This document shows, piece after piece, positions 6,336-6,911 of a stretch of DNA of 6,911 nucleotides (position 1 is its first letter; each line of letters begins with the position of its first letter). A program made the translations under genes and the position numbers. The DNA comes from an uncultured Clostridia bacterium. GTDB taxonomy: Bacteria; Bacillota; Clostridia; Christensenellales; Pumilibacteraceae. The notes beneath the pieces are model-generated. The model was not told the DNA's origin, did not search any database, and was given only the letters and a program-made list of their open reading frames with translations. The stretch covers positions 1 to 6,911 of the forward strand of contig CANQUR010000085.1 of assembly GCA_947627075.1 (NCBI GenBank), in the 5' to 3' direction.

Positions 6336-6911
6336 ATGAATGAGAATAAAGAAGAATTTTCATACCAATATTCGCTCAACAGGAATACGATAAACATTTT
6401 TGAAACGATTACCGAAAATACGGCGGAACGAGTTATAAGCCAACTTTTGTATCTGGATGACAAATTCAAAAGCGAATATGTCCCAAAAAAAGACCGAATT
6501 ATAACGATACAAATAAATTCTCCCGGTGGGAGCGTGAGCGATGGGTTGGCGATCTACGACACGATGAATTACATAGACGCCAAAATATGCACCGTAGGGC
6601 TTGGGATCTGTGCAAGCATGGGAGCGTTTTTGCTTTCGTCCGGCACAAAAGGAATGCGAAAGGTAGCCGAAAACTGCGAAGTACTCATCCATCAACCGCT
6701 TGGAGGCGCGAGCGGACAAGCTGCAGATATAATAATAGCAGCTCGCCATATAGAAAAAGTAAGGGAGCGGCTTAATCGGATATTGGCTGCCAATACAGGG
6801 AAAAGCATAGAGCAGATTCGATTGGATACCGATAGGGACACTGTATTCGACGCAAATGAGGCGGTTAGTTACGGTCTTGTCGATACAATTGTAAAAAGAA
6901 AAAACAAGGAG
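6336..6911 (+). CDS. ClpP-family serine peptidase (3' end cut by window)
   Basis: ATG 6336 follows AAGGAG (6321-6326) at 9 bases. The 192 codons visible contain the whole ClpP fold and triad: INSPGGSVSDGLAIYDTM (60-77, oxyanion region), nucleophile S94 in ICASMGAF, H119 in IHQPLGGASGQAADI, and D168 in DRD followed by the ANEAVSYGLVD signature. This is a cytoplasmic peptidase expected to form ring assemblies and degrade substrates fed by an AAA+ unfoldase. Compared with housekeeping ClpP, the N-terminal segment that forms the axial gate (usual P-x-V-x-E, GER and YDIYSRLL) is missing, and about seven extra residues (FKSEYVPKK area) precede the INSPGG strand. It is therefore likely an accessory paralogue rather than the main clpP. 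The product should end within a few residues of the window edge. Confidence 0.92.
   Translation, partial: MNENKEEFSYQYSLNRNTINIFETITENTAERVISQLLYLDDKFKSEYVPKKDRIITIQINSPGGSVSDGLAIYDTMNYIDAKICTVGLGICASMGAFLLSSGTKGMRKVAENCEVLIHQPLGGASGQAADIIIAARHIEKVRERLNRILAANTGKSIEQIRLDTDRDTVFDANEAVSYGLVDTIVKRKNKE
6906..6911 (+). promoter_or_regulatory. Possible ribosome binding site of the next gene
   Basis: AAGGAG occupies the last six bases, in the window where a ClpP chain normally ends. Housekeeping ClpP is ~193-200 residues and 192 are already present. A tightly spaced or overlapping downstream gene in the same operon is therefore likely. Confidence 0.35.

Overview
The window looks like part of a low-to-moderate GC Firmicutes genome, probably an uncultured gut clostridium or relative. 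The basis is indirect. Translation starts carry strong AGGAGG-type Shine-Dalgarno sites, a BspA-type leucine-rich-repeat surface protein is present, and one regulator carries a C-terminal helix-turn-helix domain I know from Firmicutes. There are no rRNA or tRNA genes, no CRISPR array and no recognisable transposase or integrase. Taxonomy is inference, not seen directly.

Layout. (1) 1-3084, plus strand: the 3' part of a very large mosaic surface protein. It runs from a CxxCG remnant through BspA-type leucine-rich repeats and an InlB/Flg_new-like module to a beta-solenoid-like tail interrupted by Gly-Gly-X tracts. (2) 3219-4751: an AAA+ ATPase whose second half is RuvB-like, including the RuvB winged helix, but whose first ~180 residues are a helical domain plus a proline-rich linker not found in RuvB. 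(3) 4748-5024: an ATGA-overlapped 26-codon ORF that looks like the beginning of a lost gene, facing a 73-aa minus-strand ORF. (4) 5133-5912: a two-domain protein with an unrecognised N-terminal domain and the helix-turn-helix domain often attached to macrodomain proteins, followed by a good intrinsic terminator. (5) 6017-6220: a 67-aa protein of unknown function, preceded by a perfect palindrome covering its probable -10 box. (6) 6336-6911: a ClpP-type serine peptidase with an intact catalytic triad and a divergent N-terminus, cut by the window end just at what looks like the next gene's ribosome binding site.

How they might work together. All convincing genes except the 73-aa ORF lie on the plus strand, but the internal terminator after 5912 and the rearranged-looking junction at 4751-5132 argue against a single operon. 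A RuvB-like ATPase without RuvA, a ClpP copy and a putative regulator within 4 kb make an unusual neighbourhood. A shared function is conjecture. The clearest novelties are the Gly-Gly-X beta-solenoid tail, the N-terminally extended RuvB-like ATPase, and the scar downstream of it.
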